NCBI GenBank assembly: GCA_040753075.1
Contig: JBFMHA010000006.1
Location: 1 to 64,000, forward strand
Source of the DNA: UBA6814 sp040753075
GTDB lineage: Bacteria; Desulfobacterota; Desulfovibrionia; Desulfovibrionales; Desulfovibrionaceae
Reading direction: 5' to 3'
DNA length: 64,000 nucleotides
Positions 6,236 through 15,824 of this stretch are shown here, piece by piece. The translations under genes were made by a program, and so were the position numbers. The notes beneath the pieces were generated by a model that saw only the letters and a program-made list of their open reading frames with translations, had not been told where the DNA came from and made no database searches. Position 1 is the first letter of the stretch. The number at the start of each line of letters is the position of its first letter.

Positions 6236-7084
6236 ATGTCGCGGCAGTTGTGCCTGATCCACGCCAATTGCCAGGGGGAGCCCCTGGCCGCGCTGCTCGA
6301 GGCGCATCCGGAGTTCTCGCAGCGCTACCGGGTGCGCCACTACGTGAACTACACCCGGGAGTTCGTGCCCCCCGACGCCCTGGAGTCCTGCGCCCTGTTC
6401 CTGCACCAGTGGCTGGAGCCGCACTGGGGCGAGCTGGGCAGCGAGTCCATGCGCTCCCTGCTCGGCCCCCGGGCCCGGACCCTGGTGCTGCCCAACTTCC
6501 TGTTCCTGGGCTACTGGCCCTTCTGGGACCACGCCCCGGGCATCGAGTTCTCGGACTTCTTCCTCAACGACCTGGTGGCCCGGGGCCTGTCCAAGGCCGA
6601 GTGCATGCACGTCTACTGCGACACGGACGTCCGCCGCTATTTCGACCCCGAGCCCATCGTGGCCCGCAGCTTCGAGGTCGAACGGGAGAAGGAGCGGCGC
6701 TGGGACATCAAGTGCCTGGACTGGGTCCACGCCCGCTGGAGGCGCGAACAGATCTTCCTCACCGTGAACCACCCGGCCAAGAACCTGGCCTTCCACGTGG
6801 CCCAGGAGGTGCTCGCGGCCCTGGGCTTCTCCCCCCTCGGCCGGGAGCACTACGCGGCCATGCCCGAGCCCTTCCCGGACTTCGAGCAGCCCGTCCATCC
6901 CCAGGTGGGCGAGATCTTCGGCCTGCCCTTCGCCGGGCCCGAGCGCGCCTGGCGCACCTTCGGCCACCGCCGCACCTTCCGGCAGTACGTGGCCTGCTAC
7001 CTGGACTGCCGCCTGAACCGGGTGGCCGACCTCACCGCCTACCTGCGCCTGGGCTGCCCGGGCTCGGCCAAGGAGTGGACATGA
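6236..7084 (+). CDS. WcbI-like polysaccharide biosynthesis protein
   Basis: The 282-residue product opens with CLIHANCQGEPLAALL, the N-terminal glycine/asparagine-cysteine-glutamine signature of the WcbI family, which is found in capsule and cell-surface polysaccharide loci and is thought to act on acyl or sugar substrates. Further supportive segments are the LFLHQWLEPHWGELGS and VLPNFLFLGYWPF regions and a conserved-looking TVNHPAKNLAF near residue 181. There is no signal peptide or membrane segment, so it should be cytoplasmic. It begins only 54 bp after the truncated CRISPR repeat and its stop overlaps the next start (ATGA), so the two genes are coupled. The specific reaction is unknown. 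The family call rests on the N-terminal motif and length. Confidence 0.7.
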   Translation: MSRQLCLIHANCQGEPLAALLEAHPEFSQRYRVRHYVNYTREFVPPDALESCALFLHQWLEPHWGELGSESMRSLLGPRARTLVLPNFLFLGYWPFWDHAPGIEFSDFFLNDLVARGLSKAECMHVYCDTDVRRYFDPEPIVARSFEVEREKERRWDIKCLDWVHARWRREQIFLTVNHPAKNLAFHVAQEVLAALGFSPLGREHYAAMPEPFPDFEQPVHPQVGEIFGLPFAGPERAWRTFGHRRTFRQYVACYLDCRLNRVADLTAYLRLGCPGSAKEWT

Positions 7085-8169
7085 CCCGTTTTCGCCTGGC
7101 CGTGGCCGCGCCCCACGGCGACATCGACCCCACGGACGCGGACCTGGACCTGGTGCTGGAGGGCAACCCGGACGGCGTGACCTACCGCGCCTATTTCGCG
7201 GCCCTCACGGAGTTCCTGCGGGGAGAGGCCGGGGAGGCCCTGGCCGCCCTGGCCGCCGAGACCCTGGGACCGGACCTGCCCGCGCCCGCGGAGACGGTGG
7301 TCCGGGCCGAGAAGCACGGGGCCCTGTACCACCCGGCCAGCGTGGAGATGGTCTTTCCGGACGGCCGCCGCTTCCTGGGCGGGGTGCTGGCCGCTTCCAC
7401 GCCCCTGGCCCGGGCGGTGCTGGCCAACGAGGCCGGCTGGATGAACCGGCTGCGGGAGCGGCTGGGCGAGCCGCTGCTGCCGCGGGTCCTGGCCGCGTCC
7501 GGGGACGGCCCCCTGGCCCTGGCCCTGGTGGAGTGGTTCGCGGGATTCTGCGAGTTCCACCTGGACGCGTCCGGCGCGGTGCAGCTCTGGGACTTCGGCC
7601 GCGGCGTCACGCCGCTCGCCCCGGCCCAGGCCCGGGACCTGTACGGCCGGGCGGGCTACATCCTGGGCCGCTGCTACGACCCCGCGAGCGGCGGCCGGGT
7701 GTTCCCCTGGCACCACGCTGCCGGAGACTTCGTGGCCCGGCCCGCGGCCGAAGGCGGGGACCGCATGGACGTGCGGCTGACCACGGTGCGCGACTACGGC
7801 CCGGCCCAGGACCCGGAGGACGGGGCGGCGGACCCCCTGGCCGCATTCGCGGCCTTCGTGCTGGAGACCACCCTGCGCCTGCGCCTGGACCGGGTGGACG
7901 GGGTGGGCGAGGCGGCCTGGCTGCCCGCGGATTGCATGGAGGCCGGGCTGTCCGGAGTGCTGGCCGGGGTGGCGGAGCAGCCCGACCCGGCCGCGGACCT
8001 GGCGGCCGAGACCTGCGCGGTGCTGGCCGACTTCTCCCGCGACGACCTGCTGGCCGCCCTGGCCGCGGCCGCGGCCGACTGCGGCCCGTTCTACGCGGAG
8101 ATCCTCCAGGAAAAACTGCCGCAGCACGCGGACGAACTGGCCGCGGCGCTCACAGCCTGCCGGCTTTGA
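7081..8169 (+). CDS. hypothetical protein translationally coupled to the WcbI-like gene
   Basis: This 362-residue protein was not assigned to a family. It is acidic and alanine-rich, with no signal peptide or membrane segment. A central stretch (about 75-210) reads like a compact globular domain: VRAEKHGALYHPASVEM, NEAGWMNRLRERLG, LALVEWFAGFCEFHLD, LWDFGRGVTPL. The pattern of an early Lys/His pair and a later D-F-G-like triplet faintly recalls small-molecule kinase folds, but the catalytic loop is not convincing. The ATG overlaps the upstream stop as ATGA, so it probably works with the WcbI-like enzyme. Its last codons overlap, on the opposite strand, the duplicated DUF342 gene tail at 8150-8245. 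Confidence 0.75.
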   Translation: MTRFRLAVAAPHGDIDPTDADLDLVLEGNPDGVTYRAYFAALTEFLRGEAGEALAALAAETLGPDLPAPAETVVRAEKHGALYHPASVEMVFPDGRRFLGGVLAASTPLARAVLANEAGWMNRLRERLGEPLLPRVLAASGDGPLALALVEWFAGFCEFHLDASGAVQLWDFGRGVTPLAPAQARDLYGRAGYILGRCYDPASGGRVFPWHHAAGDFVARPAAEGGDRMDVRLTTVRDYGPAQDPEDGAADPLAAFAAFVLETTLRLRLDRVDGVGEAAWLPADCMEAGLSGVLAGVAEQPDPAADLAAETCAVLADFSRDDLLAALAAAAADCGPFYAEILQEKLPQHADELAAALTACRL

Positions 8170-8245
8170 TGCTCTTGCTGGCGCGGTCCCAGGAGAACTG
8201 GCTGGCCTGCGGAGTCTGGCCAAGGCGCAGGGAGTCGCCGCCCGT
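8150..8245 (-). pseudogene. duplicated 3' remnant of the DUF342 gene
   Basis: On the minus strand this encodes GGDSLRLGQTPQASQFSWDR and then ASKSIKAGRL before a stop. This aligns residue for residue with the end of the intact neighbour (GGTSLHLSEPVHFSQFLWDR then ENKAIKVAPL, stop). About 31 codons are recognisable, there is no start, and it begins just downstream of the real stop. It is a decayed copy of the gene tail, left either by a tandem duplication or by loss of a second paralogue. Confidence 0.8.
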
Positions 8246-8274
8246 CTCGACGGCCGCGCCGGCGCGGGAGCGCC

Positions 8275-10236
8275 CTAGAGCGGCGCGACCTTGATGGCCT
8301 TGTTCTCGCGGTCCCAGAGGAACTGGCTGAAGTGGACCGGCTCGGACAGGTGCAGCGAGGTGCCGCCCATCTTGATGGTGACTCCGGGGTGGGCCACCCC
8401 GCGCACGATGATCCGCACGCTCTCCATGAGGGACAGGGCCTCCTGGGCCATGGCCGCCAGAAGCTGGCCGATCTCCCGGCTGCGGGCCACGGCCTTCTCC
8501 CGCCGGGCCAGCATCCCCTTGACCTTGGCCAGCTGATCCGGCGGCAGCTGGGCCGCCTTCTCCGGGGTCAGGCTGGTGAATATCCTGGCGATGTGCTCCA
8601 CCTGCCGCTTGAGTTCGCGCTTCTCGGCGATGAGGGCGCGCGCCTCGTCGCTCTCCTGGGTGAGCACCAGCACCGTCTCCACGCCGATGGACGTGCCCGC
8701 CTCGTATGTCTCGATGCCCTGGCCGGCGATGATCGTTCCGCCCATGATCCGGCCCTTGGCGTCGGTGATCCGCACCCAGCCCCCGGCCCGCACCCGGAAG
8801 CCGGCCTGCACGTCGCTGCGGGCCAGGTAGCGGCCCACGATCACGTCGGCCCCGGCCACGATGCGGGCGTTCTGGGCAAAGGCCGCGCGCACCGTGCCCC
8901 CGGCCTTGATCATGTTCTCCCCCTCCCCGGACATGAGGATGCCGCCGCGCACGGTCACGTCGGCCCCGGCCAGGACCACCGCGTCCTCCACCGCGCCGGC
9001 CACCAGCACGCTGTCCGGAGCCTCCGCCACCGAGCCCGAGCGCACCGAGCCGCGCACCTCCACCGAGCCCTTCTGCACCCGCACGTTGCCGGAGGACAGG
9101 TCCACGTCGCCGGGCACCACCAGGAGGTCCGAGACCTCCACCAGCCCCCGGCCGGCCAGCACCACCCCGGCGATCTGGGCTCGGAACAGGAGTCCGTCCT
9201 CCAGGGCCTCCACGTTCTTGCCGGCCTTGACGGCCAGAGGCTTGCCCGGCTTGGCCGGAATCTCCTGGCCGAACACGTCCTCGCCGGGCTTGCCCGGGGT
9301 TGCCGGGTGCAGCCGGGCCACGTCCTGGCCGGCCTCGGCCACCGGGTTGTAGCCCCGGTTGCGGTAGTCCACCCGGTCCTGGGCGTCGGTGGCCCCCACC
9401 GCGTCGCGCTCGGCCACCAGCAGCTCCAGCCCGGCGTCCGCGCCGTTCACGGGCGGCCGGCCCTGGGCCATGACCACCCCTTGCGCCGGCTGACGCGTGT
9501 CCCAGCACACCTCCAGGGTGGCCAGGATCATGGCCTCGTCGATGCCGTGCGCCACGCCCATGCCCTTGAGCTCGGCCATGACCCGGCCCACGGTGATCTC
9601 CGCGCCGGCCGCGTCGTAGCCGTGCAGGGTCCCCCGCACCGAGAGCCGGTCCTTGGCCGGGACCGCCGCGGGCGCAACCCGCACCGCGTCGCCCTCCACC
9701 GTGACCAGGCCCCAGGCCGTGGCCGTGAGCACCCCGTCCTCGCCCAGGACGCAGCCCGCGTTCGGGGGCGCGGCGAGCGCCCGCGGGGCGCGGGGGTCCG
9801 GGGAGGGAACCTCGTTGCCGGCCAGGTCCTTTCCGGATGCGGGCTGACGGGCCGGATGCAGGCGGGCGAAGGCCATGCCCGGGAACACCGGCCGGGAAAG
9901 CTCGAGCAGGGGCTCCAGCGCCGCGTCGCGGGCGGCCGCCGGCCTGATCCCGCGGGCCAGGACCACCCCCCGCGCGTCCTGGCCGTCCAGGAGGAGCAGC
10001 ACCGCCTGCTCCACCGCCTCGGGGATGAGCGGCGCGGCGACCCCGGCCTGGCGCGCGGCCAGGCGGACCATCTCCGCGTCAATGCGCCGGCCGCTGCCCC
10101 GGGACGGGGTGTAGCAGGCCACGCCGAGCTTCATGCGGTCGCTGGAGGCGCCGAGCCGCACCACGGCGTCGGCGTCGGGATCGTCGGAGATCGGCTCGCA
10201 GGCCGGAAGGGGCATCTGGCCGGGTTCGTCGGTCAT
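8275..10236 (-). CDS. DUF342 / FapA family polymer-forming-type protein
   Basis: The 653-residue product belongs to the DUF342 (FapA, flagellar assembly protein A) family, whose proteins consist of an N-terminal domain and a long right-handed beta-helix-like core built of V/I-x-G repeats. The core is visible around residues 360-500 (GDVDLSSGNVRVQKGSVEVRG; AGADVTVRGGI; AGADVIVGRYL; AGGWVRITDAKGRIMGG; AGQGIETYEAGT). A coiled-coil-like segment (EARALIAEKRELKRQVEHIAR) and a short C-terminal cap follow. Family members have been linked to flagellar or cell-surface functions and nucleotide-second-messenger control, but the molecular role is not settled. No flagellar gene is nearby. Its own 3' end is duplicated just downstream at 8150-8245. 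Confidence 0.88.
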   Translation of the reverse strand: MTDEPGQMPLPACEPISDDPDADAVVRLGASSDRMKLGVACYTPSRGSGRRIDAEMVRLAARQAGVAAPLIPEAVEQAVLLLLDGQDARGVVLARGIRPAAARDAALEPLLELSRPVFPGMAFARLHPARQPASGKDLAGNEVPSPDPRAPRALAAPPNAGCVLGEDGVLTATAWGLVTVEGDAVRVAPAAVPAKDRLSVRGTLHGYDAAGAEITVGRVMAELKGMGVAHGIDEAMILATLEVCWDTRQPAQGVVMAQGRPPVNGADAGLELLVAERDAVGATDAQDRVDYRNRGYNPVAEAGQDVARLHPATPGKPGEDVFGQEIPAKPGKPLAVKAGKNVEALEDGLLFRAQIAGVVLAGRGLVEVSDLLVVPGDVDLSSGNVRVQKGSVEVRGSVRSGSVAEAPDSVLVAGAVEDAVVLAGADVTVRGGILMSGEGENMIKAGGTVRAAFAQNARIVAGADVIVGRYLARSDVQAGFRVRAGGWVRITDAKGRIMGGTIIAGQGIETYEAGTSIGVETVLVLTQESDEARALIAEKRELKRQVEHIARIFTSLTPEKAAQLPPDQLAKVKGMLARREKAVARSREIGQLLAAMAQEALSLMESVRIIVRGVAHPGVTIKMGGTSLHLSEPVHFSQFLWDRENKAIKVAPL

Positions 10237-10388
10237 GGTCGGCGGCGGGCGGCCCCGGCGCCGGCCGCAGCCGGGAAGGCGCGGCAGGCCGGAACTCGGC
10301 CGTACTGATTCACCTTTACCTGCCGGCGCACCCCTCCGTCAACGCCCGGAATCCGCGGGAGCGCCTGGCGAAGCCCTCGCGGGAGGGG

Positions 10389-11492
<1,104 letters not shown>

Positions 11493-11763
11493 GGGATTGC
11501 TCCTGTCAGGTGGATATTGCTCGCAATGTTCTCCATCGCACGCATCGCTCCCCGGCGCAATGCCCGGAATACCGGACCGGGGAGAATTCACAAATCGCCT
11601 CGATAGGTTGACACCCCGGACCAGGTCATTACCCTTATAGCACTTGAGACGCCTATCGTCCTGCCCGCACGCTCGCCTGCTCTCCCTGCCTTCTCCCCTG
11701 CGATCCCGGACTCGTACTCTCAATCCGTTCTAAAACTTCCGGCTTTTGACATAACTGGTCCAG

Positions 11764-13005
11764 ATGATGACTTCAGTTCAGATCATTTTCGGGCAGCGGC
11801 TGCGCCTTTTGCGCCAGGCCCGCCAACTCACCCAGGCCGCCCTGGCGGAGAGCCTCGACATCTCCGTGGACTACCTGTCCAAGATAGAACGGGGGCTGGC
11901 CTCGCCCTCCTTCGCGGTGATCGAGCACCTCTCGGGCTTCTTCGGGGTGGAGCCCGCCGCCTTCTTCCATGCGGAGGAGCCCGCGGCCGAGGCCCCGGAC
12001 GTCTACGCCCAGATCTTCACCGACTGCGTGGACCCCATCGTCATCGAGGACCTGGACGGGATGGTGACCGACATGAACCGCCAGGCCGAACAGGATCTCG
12101 GCTACGCCCGCGGGGACCTGGTGGGCCGGCCCGTCAAGACCGTCATCCCCCCGGAGCTGCACGAGCTGGCCGACGAGAACCTGCGGCGGTGCCTGGCCGG
12201 GGAGGAGGTCCGGGACCGGGAGACCCACCGCCTGGACGCGGCCGGAGCCTGGCGTCCGGTGCTGGCGTCCCTGTCCCTGATCCGGGACGCGCAGGGCCGG
12301 CCCTGGCGGGTGGCCTCCATCACCAAGGACACCAGCGCGCTCAAGGGCTACCAGGAGGAGATCCTGGCCAGCCTGGAGGAGCGCGAGTGCCTGCTGCGCG
12401 AGCTGCACCACCGGGTGCTCAACAACCTCCAGGTGGTGGTGAGCATGCTCGAGCTCTCCTTCGCGCGGGAGAAGGCGCCCGAGTGCCGGGGCAAGATCCG
12501 GGACATGATGGCCAAGCTCCACGCCATCGGCCAGGTGCACGCCCAGATCTACAACGCCGGCCGGCTGTCCCGGGTGGACCTGGCCCAGTTCGTCACCGAC
12601 CACATGAACAGGCTGCGCGGCATCTACCGCACCCCGGACATCACCCCCTCGTTCACCCTGGGCCGTGTCCAGCTGCCCGTGACCCAGGCCCTGCCCTTCG
12701 CCCTGGTCTTCAACGAGCTGGCCACCAACGCGCTCAAGCACGCCTACCCCGCGCAACGCCGGGGGCCGGTGGAGGTGGGGCTGGAGCAGGAGGAGGACCG
12801 CATCCGCCTGGCCGTGTCCGACAACGGCCGCGGCCTGCCCTCCGGGGTGGACCCCTACACCAGCGACTCCCTCGGCTTCACCCTGATCCGCACCCTGGTC
12901 GCCTCCCAGCTCGACGGCCAGGTCCGCTTCCGCGACAACGGCGGCATCACCGTCCAGGTCGAATTCCCCCGCCAGGCGCTCCGGAGCTGCGCCCGCAGCT
13001 CCTGA
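11764..13005 (+). CDS. XRE-type DNA-binding domain fused to PAS and HisKA_2 histidine kinase
   Basis: This 413-residue cytoplasmic protein starts with a helix-turn-helix of the XRE family (residues about 8-65: RLLRQARQLTQAALAESLDI then SVDYLSKIERGLASPS). A PAS domain follows (about 80-200, DCVDPIVIEDLDGMVTDMNR). The HisKA_2 dimerisation box is ELHHRVLNNLQ with the phosphorylatable His at 216. The ATPase domain has the N-box NELATNALKHAY and the G-box DNGRGLP. No membrane segment is present. A sequence-specific DNA-binding domain on a histidine kinase is unusual: it suggests a sensor that sits on DNA, or a regulator whose DNA binding is tuned by its kinase state. The neighbouring PAS protein may share its regulation. 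The ATG pair at 11764/11767 has only a weak ribosome site. Confidence 0.88.
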   Translation: MMTSVQIIFGQRLRLLRQARQLTQAALAESLDISVDYLSKIERGLASPSFAVIEHLSGFFGVEPAAFFHAEEPAAEAPDVYAQIFTDCVDPIVIEDLDGMVTDMNRQAEQDLGYARGDLVGRPVKTVIPPELHELADENLRRCLAGEEVRDRETHRLDAAGAWRPVLASLSLIRDAQGRPWRVASITKDTSALKGYQEEILASLEERECLLRELHHRVLNNLQVVVSMLELSFAREKAPECRGKIRDMMAKLHAIGQVHAQIYNAGRLSRVDLAQFVTDHMNRLRGIYRTPDITPSFTLGRVQLPVTQALPFALVFNELATNALKHAYPAQRRGPVEVGLEQEEDRIRLAVSDNGRGLPSGVDPYTSDSLGFTLIRTLVASQLDGQVRFRDNGGITVQVEFPRQALRSCARSS

Positions 13006-13126
13006 TCTCTCCCCGCCCGCCGGGGAGCGCCGCCCGGGCCGCCGCCATTGACTCCGCCGGCCGGCCCCGGTAGCGTAGAAAGGCTATCGTCCCATTGCGG
13101 ACGCAGTCCATGCACGGCGGTCCCCC

Positions 13127-14470
13127 ATGAACTTCCCGGTCACCAGCCATCCCGGCGAAATCCCGGCCCGCAAGGCGCTCAAGCCCGCGGAGCTGGCCGA
13201 CTACCTGGCCCGGCTCCCGGCCCTGCTCTGGCGGGTGGAGTTGGCGAAATCCCGCATCGAGTTCCTGAACGACCACCGCCTGGAGGTGCTCGGGGACAAG
13301 ACCTTCCTGTTCCTGCAGAACGCCGAGTTCCGGCGGCAGGTGGTGCAGCCCGAGGACGGCCACCTGCTCACCGCCTTCGCGGACATGATGAAGGCCGGCG
13401 CGGCCTCGGCGGTGGCCTTCCGCATCGGCGGGCCGGGCCGGGAGCCGCGCTGGCTGAAGCTGGCCGGCTGGCCCCAGGCCGGCGACCCCCGCTTCTACCA
13501 GGGCTACCTGCTGGACGTGACCGAAACCGCCCGGGCCATCCAGAGCGTCACCGAGAAGGACGCCGAACTCCAGGTCATGATCGAGCTGGCCGACCACCCG
13601 GTGCTCCTGGTGGACTACGACACCCGCGGGGTGGTGGCCCAGAACTCGCCGGCCGCGGACCTCTTCGGCCACTCCCCGGACGAGTTCCGGCGGCTCGGCT
13701 TCGCGGATCTCACCCACCGGGGCATGACCAACACCGTGCTGCGGGTGTGGGAGGAGCTCGTCTTCGAGAAGAAGTGGGCCGGCAAGCTCTCCTTCGTGCG
13801 CCGCTCCCACGCGGCGTTCAGCGCCGAGGCCGGATTCCGGCTGCTCACCTGCCGGGACCGCCGCTTCGTGCGCATCTCCCTGACCCACGTGGAGGCCGGG
13901 GAGCCGGCGGCCGCCGCGCGGTCCGCGGGCAACGGGGCCCGCCCGGCCCCGGCCGGCGACCACGCCCGCCTCCTGGAGGAGCGCCTGGCCGGGCTCTCGG
14001 CCATGCCGGACATCCTGCAGACCCTCCTGGACAACCCGCCCCCGCGCTGCCGCTACGAGGCCATCCTCTTCTCCGACATCCAGGCCCGCAAGAACCGGGT
14101 GGCGGTGTACGGCCGGGGCGCGGCCTTCGCCAGCATGGCCCAGGGCGAGATATTCTCGTACGAGGGCACCATCGCCCAGCAGATCGAGCTGTTCCGGCTG
14201 GACCACCTCATCGTGGACGACACCCTGGAGAGCATCAAGGCCATCGACTGGGCCCTGTTCATCCCCAAGGGCATCCGCTCCTATTTCGCCAAGCCGTTCT
14301 ACACCCGCGGCGTGCTGCGCGCGGTGATGATCCTGTGCTCCACCGCGCCCCACGGCTTCCAGGCCGAGCGGCTGGACGACTACGCCCTGCTCTTCCGCCC
14401 CTTCCGGAACGCGGTGGAGGCCTGGCGCCAGGCCCAGCGCCGCTCCCGGCGCGCCGCCGCCGCCCGCTGA
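13127..14470 (+). CDS. PAS-domain protein with a C-terminal GAF-like region, unknown output
   Basis: The 447-residue protein has two PAS-like segments (about 25-130, including LLDVTETARAIQSVTEKDAE as the terminal linker, and about 140-260, starting IELADHPVLLVDYDTRGVVA). An Ala/Pro-rich linker leads to a C-terminal domain of about 150 residues that looks GAF-like (CRYEAILFSDIQARKNRVAV through IRSYFAKPFYTRGVLRAVMI). No kinase, GGDEF, EAL or DNA-binding output was found, so it could be a sensor module working in trans. It follows the XRE-PAS kinase at 121 bp on the same strand. It ends in a short basic tail. Cytoplasmic location is inferred from the lack of hydrophobic stretches. Confidence 0.75.
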   Translation: MNFPVTSHPGEIPARKALKPAELADYLARLPALLWRVELAKSRIEFLNDHRLEVLGDKTFLFLQNAEFRRQVVQPEDGHLLTAFADMMKAGAASAVAFRIGGPGREPRWLKLAGWPQAGDPRFYQGYLLDVTETARAIQSVTEKDAELQVMIELADHPVLLVDYDTRGVVAQNSPAADLFGHSPDEFRRLGFADLTHRGMTNTVLRVWEELVFEKKWAGKLSFVRRSHAAFSAEAGFRLLTCRDRRFVRISLTHVEAGEPAAAARSAGNGARPAPAGDHARLLEERLAGLSAMPDILQTLLDNPPPRCRYEAILFSDIQARKNRVAVYGRGAAFASMAQGEIFSYEGTIAQQIELFRLDHLIVDDTLESIKAIDWALFIPKGIRSYFAKPFYTRGVLRAVMILCSTAPHGFQAERLDDYALLFRPFRNAVEAWRQAQRRSRRAAAAR

Positions 14471-14534
14471 CCCCCGTGTTCCGCCCGCCTGTCCCGGCCC
14501 CCGCCCGACCGGGGCGGCCCTTGCCCTCCCAATT

Positions 14535-14547
14535 TTGGTTCTACCAA
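14535..14547. promoter_or_regulatory. candidate GntR/FadR-family operator 1
   Basis: TTGGT-TCT-ACCAA is a perfect palindrome matching the TTGG-N5-CCAA pattern reported for FadR-subfamily regulators such as PdhR and LldR. It lies in an AT-rich island just upstream of a promoter-like TTCACA (14561-14566), 17 bp, CATAAA (14584-14589) and ahead of a FadR-type regulator gene. Confidence 0.65.
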
Positions 14548-14629
14548 ATTTTCACTTTTTTTCACAAAAAACCTTTTTTTTAGCATAAAATAAGGGAGCT
14601 CACCTTGATAATGAGAAAAAAGCCACGTA

Positions 14630-14642
14630 TTGGAGCTACCAA
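14630..14642. promoter_or_regulatory. candidate GntR/FadR-family operator 2
   Basis: TTGG-AGCTA-CCAA repeats the TTGG-N5-CCAA pattern 95 bp downstream of operator 1 (centre to centre). It falls between the putative transcription start and the preferred regulator start codon at 14659. Two boxes flanking a promoter fit autorepression with or without looping. Confidence 0.5.
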
Positions 14643-14658
14643 AAGGCAAGAAAAATAC

Positions 14659-15468
14659 ATGGTTTCCCCCGCCCGCCCCGTAATCCTGCCCGAGCAGGCT
14701 CCCGCCGCCCTTCCGGGCGCCGCGCCGGGCCTGCTCCCCGGGAAGGAGGACCACGTGCTGGGCAGGCTGGAGGAGATGATCGCCTCCGGGACCTGGGCCG
14801 TGGGCAGCCGCCTGCCCGCCGAGCGCCAGCTGGCCCAGATGCTGGAGGCCAGCCGCAACACCGTGCGCGGCGCCCTGCGCGTGCTGGAGGCCAGGGGCAT
14901 GGTGGAGATCCGCAAGGGCAGCGGCTGCTACCTCTGCGCCACCTCCAGCCAGGCCGCCTCCGCCGCCGTCCGCGCCGCCTCCCTGGACCAGGCCGCCTGG
15001 CCCGAACGGCTGGAGGCCTGCTTCGTGGTCCTCCCCGGCCTGGCCGCCCTGGCGGCCGAACGCGCCGACGCCGCGGACGTGGCGGACCTGGAGGCCGCGG
15101 CCGTGGCCGTGAGCCGGACCATCCTGGGGCAGGACGCCGCGGCCCTGGCCCGGGAGCACGCCGGCTTCCTCCTGGTCCTGGCCCGGACCGCGCGCAACCC
15201 GGTGCTGCTCATGGTGGCCGAGGGAATGTGCGCCAAGAGCTCCGCGGTCTTCTCCCGGTTCTTCAGCTTTCCCGAGCCCGACCGCGAGGCGGTGTTCAGC
15301 GACCTGGTGCGGCTCATGGGCGCGGTGCGCGCCCATGACCCGGACGCCGCCCGCACCTGCATGCAGGAGCGCATCCTGCGCCTGTGCCGGCTCCTGGCCG
15401 AGCACGCCCAGGCGAGCTTCAGTCCGTTCATGATCCGGCACATGGGCCGGAAGGAAGGCCGGCCGTGA
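14659..15468 (+). CDS. GntR-family (FadR subfamily) transcriptional regulator
   Basis: The 269-residue protein has a winged helix-turn-helix (WAVGSRLPAERQLAQMLEAS through NTVRGALRVLEARGMVEIRK) and a C-terminal all-helical FCD-type ligand domain of about 160 residues. Regulators of this kind usually sense small carboxylates and repress their own operon. The ATG at 14659 was preferred because the upstream 18 codons (from TTG 14605 or ATG 14611) use AT-rich codons unlike the rest and contain operator 2; however, GGGAG at 14594-14598 would suit the TTG start. The stop overlaps the GTG of the next gene, so it heads an operon running to the CobW-type gene. The operators at 14535 and 14630 are the likely binding sites. 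Confidence 0.85.
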   Translation: MVSPARPVILPEQAPAALPGAAPGLLPGKEDHVLGRLEEMIASGTWAVGSRLPAERQLAQMLEASRNTVRGALRVLEARGMVEIRKGSGCYLCATSSQAASAAVRAASLDQAAWPERLEACFVVLPGLAALAAERADAADVADLEAAAVAVSRTILGQDAAALAREHAGFLLVLARTARNPVLLMVAEGMCAKSSAVFSRFFSFPEPDREAVFSDLVRLMGAVRAHDPDAARTCMQERILRLCRLLAEHAQASFSPFMIRHMGRKEGRP

Positions 15469-15737
15469 GCGCGCGGCGCATGGACCGGCGCGGCTTCTTC
15501 GCCGCCATCGGCGGCGTCCTGCGTCCTGGCGAGCCACGATCCGGGGAAGGGAAGACCCCGGAGACGCCCGCGGACAGGTTGGGCGACCTGTCCGGGGACC
15601 TGTGGCGCATCCAGGCCGAGGCCCTGGGCATCGACCCGGACGCGGCCGGCCGCGACGACGTGCAGCGGGCCCTGGAAAAGGCCCTGGCCGCGCAGCGTCC
15701 CCCCGGGAGCGACCCGGACCCCGCATCCGCTTCCTGA
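15465..15737 (+). CDS. small protein with a Tat-like N-terminus
   Basis: A 90-residue product starting at a GTG that overlaps the regulator stop (GTGA), with AAGGAAGG upstream. The N-terminus MDRRGFFAAIGGVLRP resembles a shortened twin-arginine leader but the hydrophobic core is too brief to be certain of export. The rest is charged and helical (DRLGDLSGDLWRIQAEALGI then DPDAAGRDDVQRALEKAL). No family was recognised. Its place between the GntR regulator and the membrane protein, with an 87-bp gap to the latter, suggests it is a subunit or accessory of that system. Confidence 0.6.
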   Translation: MSARRMDRRGFFAAIGGVLRPGEPRSGEGKTPETPADRLGDLSGDLWRIQAEALGIDPDAAGRDDVQRALEKALAAQRPPGSDPDPASAS

Positions 15738-15824
15738 CCCCGACGGAGGTTCGCGCGCCCGCTCCCCATCCCAGCAACCTTGCGGCACGGTGCTTCACGC
15801 CAACCCCATCAAGGAGAACGGGAC

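Noticed and set aside
6172..7080. A 665-codon frame running from the last repeat into the hypothetical protein
   Set aside because: The first ~300 codons are a Pro/Arg-rich shadow of the WcbI-like gene; only the part from ATG 7081 has protein-like character.
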